Notes under the pieces: generated by a model
Database searches by the model: none
Seen by the model: only the letters and a program-made list of their open reading frames with translations
Told to the model about the DNA's origin: nothing
Assembly (NCBI RefSeq): GCF_017569185.1
Contig: NZ_CP071869.1
Span: forward strand, 3,710,001 to 3,774,000
From: Polaribacter cellanae
Lineage (GTDB): Bacteria > Bacteroidota > Bacteroidia > Flavobacteriales > Flavobacteriaceae
Length of the DNA stretch: 64,000 nucleotides
Direction: 5' to 3'
Shown: piece after piece, positions 32,154 through 41,136 of the stretch
Position numbering within the stretch: position 1 is the stretch's first letter
Layout: each line of letters opens with the position of its first letter
Program-made: the position numbers and the translations under genes

Positions 32154-34682
32154 TTAGTCTAAAATTATTTTTTTATTTAACTGACCAGCTTCCGTAATTA
32201 ACTGAACAATATAAATTCCATTTGCTATTTTTGGCAAAGTAATATCTTTAACACCATTAGATGTAAATGAAGAATTAATTATTTGTTTACCAACAATATT
32301 AAATAATTTAATACTTGTGTTTCCGTTTGGTAAACCAACAATTTTTAAGTTATTTATATCTGTTTTATATATGCTTATATCTTCTATAGGAGCATCTGCA
32401 ACACTTAAAGTACTTTGAGTTGTGTGTAAATAAAATCTACCAATTCCATTTAAACTCTTAAATAAAGTAACTTTATAATTGCTATTTTCTTCACTTAAAT
32501 TTGTAAATGTGTTGGTAATTCTATCTTCTAAAAAAACATAAATATTAGAAGGTAAATTTATAGCTTTAGCAGAAAAAGTAATTTGTTTTCCAGCTTCTGC
32601 TTTAATTCCTACAGGAATTATATTAGATTCTAAATTAGTATTTGGTAAAGCTTGAATTTGGTAGTTCTTGCCTTTGTTATTTTCTAACAATTGTGTAAAT
32701 ACATCTAACTTATTTGGTACACCTCCAAAAGTTTCTCCATCTAAACCATTATCAAAACCTTTAGAAGCTAGTTTGTTATAATATAATTTAGCATATCTGT
32801 TAAGGGTTCCATCTGTAATAGTAAGTTCTACCTCTGGTTTAGGTTCAGGTTTTAAGAAAGTATCTGTTCCTTGATGGCTTTGTATGCTTTTTTCAAAAGT
32901 TACATCTCCTGCAGAAGAGCTGCTTACAAAAAAGCCTTGTCCTGGTGCTAATTTAAATGCATCGCCAGAAACTTTAGTGTCATAATTTTTTGTAGAAGAA
33001 TTCCAAACCCAAATTGTTTTACTTGTAAGTTTATCTGAGTTTTTCTTTAAATTTAAAAAAGCTCCACTATTTATATACGAAGCAAAAGGATTACTTAATA
33101 GATTAAACGGAGTACCTGCACCAACAGTAATTGCTTTGTTAACTTCTACTGTATTAAGTGTGCCTTTAAATGATACATTTGAAGTCGTAGCCGTTTTTAC
33201 AGTATAACCAGTTGCTGTTCTAAAAGTTCCACTATTACTATCATTATCTTGTAAATAAGACCAGTTACCAGTGGCTACAGCATTGTTATAGGTTGCAATA
33301 CCTCTTTTTGTTCCAGAAGTAGCAATACCATTTGTATTTGCATACGAGTTATTGTAACCTTGTCCGTTTACTGGAGAGCCTACTAAATGCCATCCTTCTA
33401 ATTTATCTGCAACAGCATCGCCAGTTAATGCAGGTGTTACAAGATTTCTTTTATAAGTTACTTCTCCTGTAGCAATACCATTTACAATTAAAGAACTTCC
33501 ACTGGCAATTGTTAGTACATTGTTGGTTGTTATGTTACCTGTTACTGCTCCTGTAGAAGTAAGTACACCAATAATTGGGTCGTTTGCTACATCTGGAATT
33601 ATTACTTCAGATGTTGAAGTAGGTACGCCTCCTGTCCAGTTACCTGGTAAAGCCCAATCTGTACTTACAGCTCCTGTCCAAGTTGTTTTGTTAGTCCAAA
33701 TAATATCATCTAAATAATAAATATCTGAAGGTGTTCCACTAGTAACAGCAGCATTTACAAATAAAACGATTCTCGTATTTCCATCACCTCCACTTGCATT
33801 GTTTGCATATGCACTAAAATCAAAAGTAAATTCTATCCAGGAATTAACGGGACCGATAGCTGTGCTAAAGGGAGAAAATACTTCTCTTGCTTCTGTTCCT
33901 CCTTCTAATTTTGCTAAAATTTGAATAGATGTAGGGGTATATAACTTAATTTTTAAAATATTATTTGTAGCCAAATTTATAGCAGTACCATATTCAAAAA
34001 TTAAACCATCAAAACCATTGGTACCATCATCTTTGTATTTACCAATAGAGGCACTGGTGTTTATACCAGATGAAACGTGGTTCGATACTATTGTTAACTT
34101 ATTGTTTGGGAAGCCTCCTTGAGAAGGTTTTGTGCTTTCAAAATCTGTTACAACTGGGTCTGTACTTGTTGTAGATGCTTCCCATCTGATATCATCTATA
34201 TAATAAATGTCAGTAGCAGTTCCGTCTGTTTTATTAAAATTAAAAAAGAAAACTAATTTTTGGTGATCTTCCGCACTTTGACTGCTTAAATCCACAGTGT
34301 ATTCTACCCAAGAATTAGTTACATCTATTGTTAAAGGTGTTTCTAAAGCGGTTGAAGTTGCTCCACCTTCTAATTTTACTACTAATGGAACTAATTTTGT
34401 AGAATATATTTTAAACTTTAAAATATTATTTGTTGAAAGATCAATAGCTGCTCCTTTATCAAAAGTTAAGTTATCAAAAGCGGCAGTACCATCATCTGTA
34501 TATCGACCAACATTTGCACTGGTATTTATGCTTTCAGAAAATGGGTTCGTTACAGGGGTTAAATTTCCAGTAGGGGTGTAGGAGGGAGGTGAGCACTCAA
34601 AATTTGTAATAATCGGATCTGCACATTGTGCGTAAAAAGCATTGTAAGAAATAAATGCCAATAGAAGTACTATTTTTTTCAT
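32154..34682 (-). CDS. T9SS-secreted protein with two glycan-binding-like modules and adhesin-like region
   Basis: 842 residues: signal peptide (about 1-18), two copies of the locus-specific module (about 20-168 and 180-332), then a region typical of flavobacterial surface proteins ('WTGAVSTDWALPGNWTGGVPT', beta-helix-like repeats, 'LEGWHLVGSPV'), and a T9SS type A sorting domain at the end ('IKLFNIVGKQI...NGIYIVQLITEAG'). The first two modules closely resemble those of the protein at 27600-28880, including the N-terminal 'CADPIITNFEC' (there 'CVDPVITNFEC'). This points to duplication within the locus. It is probably a cell-surface glycan binder. It sits between the GH3 gene and the 59-residue gene. 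Confidence 0.75.
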   Translation of the reverse strand: MKKIVLLLAFISYNAFYAQCADPIITNFECSPPSYTPTGNLTPVTNPFSESINTSANVGRYTDDGTAAFDNLTFDKGAAIDLSTNNILKFKIYSTKLVPLVVKLEGGATSTALETPLTIDVTNSWVEYTVDLSSQSAEDHQKLVFFFNFNKTDGTATDIYYIDDIRWEASTTSTDPVVTDFESTKPSQGGFPNNKLTIVSNHVSSGINTSASIGKYKDDGTNGFDGLIFEYGTAINLATNNILKIKLYTPTSIQILAKLEGGTEAREVFSPFSTAIGPVNSWIEFTFDFSAYANNASGGDGNTRIVLFVNAAVTSGTPSDIYYLDDIIWTNKTTWTGAVSTDWALPGNWTGGVPTSTSEVIIPDVANDPIIGVLTSTGAVTGNITTNNVLTIASGSSLIVNGIATGEVTYKRNLVTPALTGDAVADKLEGWHLVGSPVNGQGYNNSYANTNGIATSGTKRGIATYNNAVATGNWSYLQDNDSNSGTFRTATGYTVKTATTSNVSFKGTLNTVEVNKAITVGAGTPFNLLSNPFASYINSGAFLNLKKNSDKLTSKTIWVWNSSTKNYDTKVSGDAFKLAPGQGFFVSSSSAGDVTFEKSIQSHQGTDTFLKPEPKPEVELTITDGTLNRYAKLYYNKLASKGFDNGLDGETFGGVPNKLDVFTQLLENNKGKNYQIQALPNTNLESNIIPVGIKAEAGKQITFSAKAINLPSNIYVFLEDRITNTFTNLSEENSNYKVTLFKSLNGIGRFYLHTTQSTLSVADAPIEDISIYKTDINNLKIVGLPNGNTSIKLFNIVGKQIINSSFTSNGVKDITLPKIANGIYIVQLITEAGQLNKKIILD

Positions 34683-34717
34683 AAGTATCTAATTTAATGG
34701 TTCGTATTTGAGTTTAA

Positions 34718-36910
34718 TTATTTTAAAAAAAATGTATTTGTAAACTTATGATTAGAGCTTCCTGCAATAAAAAGTTTAAATTCACCTTCTTCGCAAACAA
34801 AATCTTGTTTTTGATTATAAAATTTTAAAAGCTCTGCAGTTATTTCAAACTGTACTGTTTTAGATTCTCCCTTTTTTAAAGTTATTTTTTTAAAACCTTT
34901 TAATTCTTTTATAGGTCTTGTAATGCTACCAACAACATCTTTTATATAAAGTTGTACTATTTCTTCTCCATCATAGTTTCCTGTATTAGTAATGGTTACA
35001 GAAGCTTTTATAGATGTATTGAAAAAAAGAGTGTTAGCATCTAATGTTACTTTGCTGTAAGTGAATTCTGTGTAGCTTAATCCATAGCCAAAAGGGTATA
35101 AGGGGCTGTTTGCTACATCTAAATATTTAGAAGTATATCTTGGGTCTGCATTTGGAACATTTGTAGGTCTTCCAGTATTTTTTTGATTGTAAAAAAGAGG
35201 AATTTGACCAACATTTCTTGGAAATGTAACGGTTAATTTTCCTGAAGGATTGTAAGTGCCAAAAAGTACTTCTGTAATCGCAGCAGCACAGTTTGTGCCT
35301 AAAAACCAAGTTTCTAAAATGGCATTTACAGTTTTATCTTCCCAAGAAAGGTCTAATGGTCTTCCGTTCATTAGAACTAATATTATAGGTTTTCCTGTTT
35401 TTTTTATTTCGGCAATTAGTTCTTGTTGTAAGCCTGGTAGTTTTATATTGGTTCTGCAAGCGGCTTCTCCGCTCATATTTTCAGTCTCTCCCATAACCAT
35501 TACTACCACATCAGATTTTTTTGCGATGGCAATTGCATTTTTAAAATCTTCTCTGTTTTCCTCTAAAATGTCACATCCTTTTGTATATTTAAAATCGATA
35601 TTTTTATTTTCTAGCTCTTCTTTTATGCTGATGATATTTTTGTTTTCTCGACCAAATGCTGCCCAAGTACCTAAAATATGGTGTGTATCATCTGCAAGAG
35701 GTCCAATAAGTGCTATTTTAGAAGTGTTTTTTAATGGTAAAACCTTGTTTTTATTTTTTAATAATACAATAGATTTCTTTGCTGTTTCTGTTGCTTTTTT
35801 TAGATGTTCTTTGCTTAAAATGAATTGTTTTTCTTTTTCTTCATCACAAAATCTATAGGGATCGTCAAATAAACCCAATTTAAATTTCATTCTTAAAATA
35901 CTCTTAACAGCTTCATTTAATCTTTCTTTATCTAATTTTTTTTCGTTTAAATATTCTTTTAGATGATTTTTATAAGCACCACTCTGCATATCCATATCTG
36001 AACCTGCATTTATTGCTATTTCTCCTGCGTGTTTTAGGTTTTCTGCAAAGCCATGAGCAATCATTTCTGTAATAGAAGTATAGTCTGTTACAACAAAACC
36101 TTTAAAATTCCATTCCTTTCTTAAAATTGTATCTAACAGATATTTATTTCCTGTTGCTGGTACCCCATTTAATTCGTTAAAAGCTGTCATAAATGTTGCA
36201 ACGCCTTCATTTAATGCAGCTTTAAAAGGGGGTAGGTGTGTGTTTCTTAATTCAATATCAGACATATCTACTGTGTGATAGTCTCTACCAGCTTGTGCTG
36301 CACCATAACCAGCAAAATGTTTTGCGCAGGCTAAAATATTATTGGTCGATTCTAAATTTCCTTGAAAACCTCTAACTCTTGCTTTGGCAATAAGGCTTCC
36401 AAGATAAACATCTTCTCCTGCTCCTTCTGCAATTCTACCCCATCTTGCATCTCTAGATATATCGACCATGGGAGCAAAAGTCCAATGTAAACCTGCTGCA
36501 GAAGATTCTCTAGCAGCTATTTGTGCAGTTTGTTCCATTAAATCTAAATCCCAACTGCAAGATTCTGCTAACGGGATTGGAAAAATAGTTTTGTAACCAT
36601 GAATTACATCAAAACCAAAAAGTAACGGAATTCCTAGTCTAGAATTTTCTACGGCTAATTTTTGAATTTTTCTAACGTAAGAAACTCCAGAAGCATTTAA
36701 CACAGCTCCAACTTCTCCCTTTTTTATGTATTCTAAATAATTTGCATCTAAGACAGGCCCTGTAACATCCATTTCGCTAGCATACATAACAGTTTGTCCT
36801 ATCTTTTCATCTAAAGTCATTTGAGACATTAGTTGTGTTACCTTTTCTTCTATATTAGGATTGTTAAAAGTAAGATAGGTGTTTGCTGTTTTTTTGCTAA
36901 TTTTAGTCAT
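34718..36910 (-). CDS. GH3 beta-glucosidase (probable sophorose/beta-1,2-glucosidase)
   Basis: 730 residues, full GH3 layout: TIM barrel (about 15-350), 'KHFAGYG' (198-204), catalytic nucleophile D276 in 'GFVVTDYTS', alpha/beta sandwich (about 385-590, with 'GPLADD' and 'GETENMSGEAACR', the likely acid/base region), and C-terminal fibronectin III-like domain. The closest functional analogue I know is the beta-1,2-glucosidase BT_3567 of Bacteroides thetaiotaomicron. The protein starts 'MTKISKKTANTYLTF' with no signal peptide and no upstream alternative that would give one, so it appears cytoplasmic, where it would hydrolyse sophorose left by the phosphorylase. It lies 15 bases after the first GH144 gene. 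Confidence 0.85.
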   Translation of the reverse strand: MTKISKKTANTYLTFNNPNIEEKVTQLMSQMTLDEKIGQTVMYASEMDVTGPVLDANYLEYIKKGEVGAVLNASGVSYVRKIQKLAVENSRLGIPLLFGFDVIHGYKTIFPIPLAESCSWDLDLMEQTAQIAARESSAAGLHWTFAPMVDISRDARWGRIAEGAGEDVYLGSLIAKARVRGFQGNLESTNNILACAKHFAGYGAAQAGRDYHTVDMSDIELRNTHLPPFKAALNEGVATFMTAFNELNGVPATGNKYLLDTILRKEWNFKGFVVTDYTSITEMIAHGFAENLKHAGEIAINAGSDMDMQSGAYKNHLKEYLNEKKLDKERLNEAVKSILRMKFKLGLFDDPYRFCDEEKEKQFILSKEHLKKATETAKKSIVLLKNKNKVLPLKNTSKIALIGPLADDTHHILGTWAAFGRENKNIISIKEELENKNIDFKYTKGCDILEENREDFKNAIAIAKKSDVVVMVMGETENMSGEAACRTNIKLPGLQQELIAEIKKTGKPIILVLMNGRPLDLSWEDKTVNAILETWFLGTNCAAAITEVLFGTYNPSGKLTVTFPRNVGQIPLFYNQKNTGRPTNVPNADPRYTSKYLDVANSPLYPFGYGLSYTEFTYSKVTLDANTLFFNTSIKASVTITNTGNYDGEEIVQLYIKDVVGSITRPIKELKGFKKITLKKGESKTVQFEITAELLKFYNQKQDFVCEEGEFKLFIAGSSNHKFTNTFFLK

Positions 36911-36925
36911 TAGAATAAAATGGGT

Positions 36926-38278
36926 TTATATTTTTGGACTTGAAAAACCTAATTTTTTTAATCCAGATTTTACATCTTTATCATTCATAAATAAATTCCA
37001 AAGTTGTTGTGTTCTATAATTTTCGATCATTGCCACAATTGGTCCTTGATCAATGGCTAAATATCCTTTAGAAAACCAATTTTGTTGTTCAGAAAAAGCA
37101 TCATAAAAACCATATTTCCCCCAAAGTTTATCTTTTAAATTGTAGTAAAAATGTTCTAAAGCTTTTCTTGATTTTTTTGGTGTGTATGGAAATGATGATA
37201 AAGCTGCAGTTGGTGTAATTACGCCTAAATCGTTTGTTGGGCTGTGTGCAGAATATCCATTGTAATTGTCACTAGCGGTTAAGCCCCAAGAATTTTCGCT
37301 ATATCCTTTAAAGTTTTTCGGATTCTCTTTGCAGTATTCGTAATTGATTAATGTGTGGGTTTTATTTTGTTCGAAATAATTGTCACAAAAAGCATCTTTT
37401 AAATCTCTTGGATCTAACCCTAAAAAAGAATATTGTGATAGGAATAATGGACCTCCAAAATCTTCTCCTAAAGGCAAATTATAGCCATAAAAAGATTTTC
37501 CGTTTTTCATATCACCATTTCTTGCCCAGCCATTAATGTAAGTTTCTTTGTCTATAGAATAGGTTGGAGATGCAGCTGCTAACACGTATACAATTAATGC
37601 TTCATTCCAACCACTTACAGGTAAATTAGCTTTAAAGCCATTTTTTATAGACCAATGCCAAGAAATACTCTTTTTACCTTGTGTATACCAATTCCACTCT
37701 ACAGCTTCCCAAATAGCAGTAATTCTATTTCTAATTTGTTTTTCGTTTGATATTTCTTTTGAAAAATATTGTCTATTAATAAGAAGTCCTTGTAATAAAA
37801 GTGCGGTTTCTACAATATCTCCACCATCATCTAAATCACTAAAAGGGCGTGTTTTATTAGAATCTGCAAAATACCAATGAGAAAATGCTCCATGGTATTT
37901 TTCTGATTTTTCTAAAAATGTTAATATTTTATCTAAACGATTTATCGCTTCTTCTCTCGTAACCCAACCTCTTGTTACTGCAGTAGGAAAAGAAGCAATA
38001 CCTAAACCAGTACCACCAGTGGTAACGATGTTTTTAGATTCTCCATTAAAGGCATCGCTATGAGACCTTTCTCTTGCAAGACCACTTTTTTCTTCAGCAA
38101 AATCCCAGAAATAGTTAAAGGTTTTCTTTTGAACAGTATCTAACAAATTTTCGAAAGAAATTTTTTGATTAGTAGCTTTTTTCTTGTTTTGTTTACAGTT
38201 ACTCAAAAAAAGAACAATTCCAATAAATGCGATTACAATATTTAATTTTGGAAAAAAGGAAGTCTTACTTGAAAACAT
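36926..38278 (-). CDS. GH144 endo-beta-1,2-glucanase lipoprotein (copy 1)
   Basis: 450 residues, lipoprotein signal with lipobox Cys28 ('LFLSNCKQN'). The mature protein is one (alpha/alpha)6-type domain. Motifs shared with GH144 glucanases (founder Cpin_6279 of Chitinophaga pinensis) include 'FNYFWDFAEEKSGLARERS', 'FSHWYFADSN', 'DDGGDIVETALLLQGLL', 'VSGWNEALIVYVLAAASPTYS', 'SWGLTASDNYNGYSAHSP', 'GVITPTAALSSFPYTP' and 'AIDQGPIVAMIENYR'. It should cleave beta-1,2-glucan at the surface or in the periplasm, mainly to short oligosaccharides. Its neighbour at 38310 is a tandem paralog with the same motifs but a longer N-terminal linker in that copy. Confidence 0.87.
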   Translation of the reverse strand: MFSSKTSFFPKLNIVIAFIGIVLFLSNCKQNKKKATNQKISFENLLDTVQKKTFNYFWDFAEEKSGLARERSHSDAFNGESKNIVTTGGTGLGIASFPTAVTRGWVTREEAINRLDKILTFLEKSEKYHGAFSHWYFADSNKTRPFSDLDDGGDIVETALLLQGLLINRQYFSKEISNEKQIRNRITAIWEAVEWNWYTQGKKSISWHWSIKNGFKANLPVSGWNEALIVYVLAAASPTYSIDKETYINGWARNGDMKNGKSFYGYNLPLGEDFGGPLFLSQYSFLGLDPRDLKDAFCDNYFEQNKTHTLINYEYCKENPKNFKGYSENSWGLTASDNYNGYSAHSPTNDLGVITPTAALSSFPYTPKKSRKALEHFYYNLKDKLWGKYGFYDAFSEQQNWFSKGYLAIDQGPIVAMIENYRTQQLWNLFMNDKDVKSGLKKLGFSSPKI

Positions 38279-38309
38279 AATTTTACGTTTTAAAAAATTG
38301 AAATGATAA

Positions 38310-39674
38310 TTAATATGTAAAACCTAATTTTGTTAAACCGTCTTTAATTTCTTGATTTTGCATAAAAAGATTCCAAAGTAATTGAGTTCTATAATTCTCT
38401 ATCATACAAACAATTGGTCCTTGGTCAATTGCTAAATAACCATCTGAATACCATGCGTTCGTTTCTGAAAATGCATCGTAAAAACCATATTCTCCCCAAA
38501 GTTTTGCATTTTGTTTATAATAGAAATATTCCAGTGCCTTTTTAGACTCTACAGGCGTGTAAGGAAAAGAGGATAAAGCAGCTGTTGGTGTTATTACGCC
38601 AATATCATTTTCTGGCTCATGTACTGCGTAACCATTAAAATCGTCACTTGCAGTTAAGCCCCAGCTATCTCCACCATAACCTTTGTAACCATTAGGATTT
38701 TCTTTACAGTGGTTGTAATTAATTAATGAATGTGCTTTGTTTTGTTCAAAATAATTAGCAAACTGATCTGTTAAGTTTGTTGGATTTAAACCAATAAAAG
38801 AATATTGAGAGAAAAATAAAGGGCCTCCTTTTGGTGGTCCTAAAGGAAGTTGTATGTTAAAATACGAATTTCCATTTTTCATGCCTCCATTAGAAGCCCA
38901 TCCATTTATATAAGTTTCTTTGTCAATTGAATGTGTAGGTGAAGAAGCTGCTAAAACATAGGTTATTAATCCTTCGTTCCAACCTTTTACTTTTAAATCG
39001 ATTGCAAATTTGTGTGTAGGAGACCAATGCCAAGTTATTACTTTTTTATTTCTTGTGTACCAATCCCATTCTACACCTTCCCAAATAGCAGTAATTCTAT
39101 CTCTAATGTCTTTTTCTTCAGCATTATTTCCAGAGAAATATTCTCTATTAATTAATAAACCCTGAATTAAAAATGCAGTTTCTACAAGGTCTCCTCCATC
39201 ATCTTGTGTACTAAATGGTCTTGTCATACCAGTATCGCCAAAATACCAATGAGAAAATGCACCATGATATTTTTCTGCTCCTTCTAAAAATGTAAGTATC
39301 TTTTGTAAACGTTCTATTACTTTAGTTTTTGTTTGCCAACCTCTTTCTACTGCTATTGGAAAGGCAGAAAGACCGAAACCTGAACCACCCATTGTAACAA
39401 CTCTTCTAGATTGCCCATTTAAGGCATTTTCTTGAGAACGTTCTCTTGCCAACCCACTATTTGGTTCTGCAAAGTCCCAAAAATAATTAAATGTACGTTC
39501 TTGCACTACATCTAATAGATCTTCAAAAGGAATTTCTTTTACAGGGCGTTCAAAAATAGCTTCTACATCTGGTGGAGGTGGAGTAACCGCAGTTTCTGTA
39601 CAACCTATTGCTACAGCCAACAATAAAAAAAAGTTTACTATATATGGTACTTTTATCTTTTTTGTGAATTTCAT
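38310..39674 (-). CDS. GH144 endo-beta-1,2-glucanase lipoprotein (copy 2)
   Basis: 454 residues, lipobox Cys25 ('AVAIGCTET') followed by a proline-rich spacer ('VTPPPPD'), which suggests display at a distance from the membrane. The catalytic domain aligns along its whole length with copy 1 ('FNYFWDFAEPNSGLARERS', 'FSHWYFGDTG', 'DDGGDLVETAFLIQGLL', 'KGWNEGLITYVLAASSPTHS', 'SWGLTASDDFNGYAVHEP'). It lies 20 bases after the susD gene and is part of the susC-susD operon. The two copies may work at different sites (outer surface and periplasm) or on different chain lengths. Start chosen at the only ATG giving a signal peptide. Confidence 0.87.
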   Translation of the reverse strand: MKFTKKIKVPYIVNFFLLLAVAIGCTETAVTPPPPDVEAIFERPVKEIPFEDLLDVVQERTFNYFWDFAEPNSGLARERSQENALNGQSRRVVTMGGSGFGLSAFPIAVERGWQTKTKVIERLQKILTFLEGAEKYHGAFSHWYFGDTGMTRPFSTQDDGGDLVETAFLIQGLLINREYFSGNNAEEKDIRDRITAIWEGVEWDWYTRNKKVITWHWSPTHKFAIDLKVKGWNEGLITYVLAASSPTHSIDKETYINGWASNGGMKNGNSYFNIQLPLGPPKGGPLFFSQYSFIGLNPTNLTDQFANYFEQNKAHSLINYNHCKENPNGYKGYGGDSWGLTASDDFNGYAVHEPENDIGVITPTAALSSFPYTPVESKKALEYFYYKQNAKLWGEYGFYDAFSETNAWYSDGYLAIDQGPIVCMIENYRTQLLWNLFMQNQEIKDGLTKLGFTY

Positions 39675-39694
39675 AATTCTATCAGTTTTAATTT

Positions 39695-41125
39695 TTAATA
39701 CATTGGGTTTTGGGTTAGAATTCCTCCACTTTTATCTATTTGTTCTTGTGGTATTGGAAAAACCTCATGTTTTCCATCGACAAAATTCTTTCCATGAGCT
39801 CTTAAAACTTCTCCTGCACGACCTTGTCTAACCAAATCGAAATAACGATCGTGTTCGAAAGCTAATTCGTGTCTTCTTTCTTTCCAAATGGTCATTTTAT
39901 CAACAACAGTAGCATCATTTAAACCTGCTCTTTTTCTTACTCTGTTTAAAGGTGTTGCTGCGTCTCCACCAACTTCTAAAGCAGCTTCAGCATTCATTAA
40001 TAAAACTTCAGCAAAACGTAAAATTCTTACATTTTTCCCTGTTTCCCAAGCATCTGAATTTGCGCTAGAATATGCTTTTTGATTATACATTGCATTTGTA
40101 ACGGTATTGGGTACCAACCTGCCATCAAATAAAGTTTCTCCTCTAAAAATTATGGTTGCATCTTTTCTAGCATCATTTGGTTCGTAAGAGTTGGCTAAAT
40201 CTTCTGTAGGTGTGTTAAAGCCCCAGCCCCAGCCACCATCTCCTCTGGCTCCTTGGGTTACACTATAACCTTGTACCCCAGCTGTAGGAGCATCTCCTCC
40301 TTTTGCTTGAATTTCGAAAATAGATTCTATATTATTTTCTCCTATTTCTTTCCAAATATCTTCGTAATTGGGAGTTAAATCGTATTGGTTTGATGCAATA
40401 ATTTCATTTGTTAATCTAAATACTTCTTGCCATTTATTTTGATACATACTTACTTTTGCTAATAAAGCTTTTGCGGCACCTTTTGTTGCTCTACCTAAAT
40501 CTGCGGCTGCGTATTCATTTTTTTCTGGTAATGAGTTTATGGCATCTTGTAGGTCATTTTCTATAAATAGATATACCTCTTCTTTAGATGCTCTTTTTAA
40601 GATATCTGGACTTGAAAGATCTGATTTGTCTGATATTAGTGGCACACCTCCAAATGTTTTTACTAGTCTAAAATATATTAATGCTCTTAAGAATTTAACT
40701 TCGCCAATTAATCTTGTTTTCAGCTTTTTATCGATATCAAATTCTGGAATACGTGTTATAGCTTGTGTAATACGTTGGTTTGCATTGTAATGCTCACTCC
40801 AAACTTCTCCAATAGAAATTGTTGTTGGATCGAAAGCGATGGCGTCTAAGATGTCTTTATCTGTTCCTGTGTCTCCAGTGCTACTTCCTTTATCTGCATC
40901 ATCTGTAGTAATGCTTGTTAAGCCATTCCAAGAAAAAGAGCTCATTTGCCATTGTAGAAATCTATTGTAAACTGCATTAACAAGCTCAATAGATTTGTCT
41001 GCTGTTAGTGCTTCTTCAGTTTCACCTGTTGCTTCAACATCTAAAAAATCCTTACTACAAGAAAATGAGAGTAATAAGATTGCAAAAGCAACGTATTTTA
41101 AATTTTTAGTTATTTTATTGTTCAT
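39695..41125 (-). CDS. SusD/RagB-family glycan-binding lipoprotein
   Basis: 476 residues, lipobox Cys23 ('LLLSFSCSKDFLD'). Typical SusD features: N-terminal 'SCSKDFLDVEATGETEEALT', helical TPR-like segments ('AVYNRFLQWQM', 'GAAKALLAKVSMYQ'), 'RILRFAEVLLMNAEAAL' and the C-terminal 'IWKERRHELAFEHDRYFDLVRQGRA' ending 'VFPIPQEQI'. It caps the SusC barrel and binds the glycan at the cell surface. It follows susC by 11 bases. Substrate specificity cannot be read from sequence, but the GH144/GH94 partners point to beta-1,2-glucan. Confidence 0.95.
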   Translation of the reverse strand: MNNKITKNLKYVAFAILLLSFSCSKDFLDVEATGETEEALTADKSIELVNAVYNRFLQWQMSSFSWNGLTSITTDDADKGSSTGDTGTDKDILDAIAFDPTTISIGEVWSEHYNANQRITQAITRIPEFDIDKKLKTRLIGEVKFLRALIYFRLVKTFGGVPLISDKSDLSSPDILKRASKEEVYLFIENDLQDAINSLPEKNEYAAADLGRATKGAAKALLAKVSMYQNKWQEVFRLTNEIIASNQYDLTPNYEDIWKEIGENNIESIFEIQAKGGDAPTAGVQGYSVTQGARGDGGWGWGFNTPTEDLANSYEPNDARKDATIIFRGETLFDGRLVPNTVTNAMYNQKAYSSANSDAWETGKNVRILRFAEVLLMNAEAALEVGGDAATPLNRVRKRAGLNDATVVDKMTIWKERRHELAFEHDRYFDLVRQGRAGEVLRAHGKNFVDGKHEVFPIPQEQIDKSGGILTQNPMY

Positions 41126-41136
41126 TTTTTTAATTT

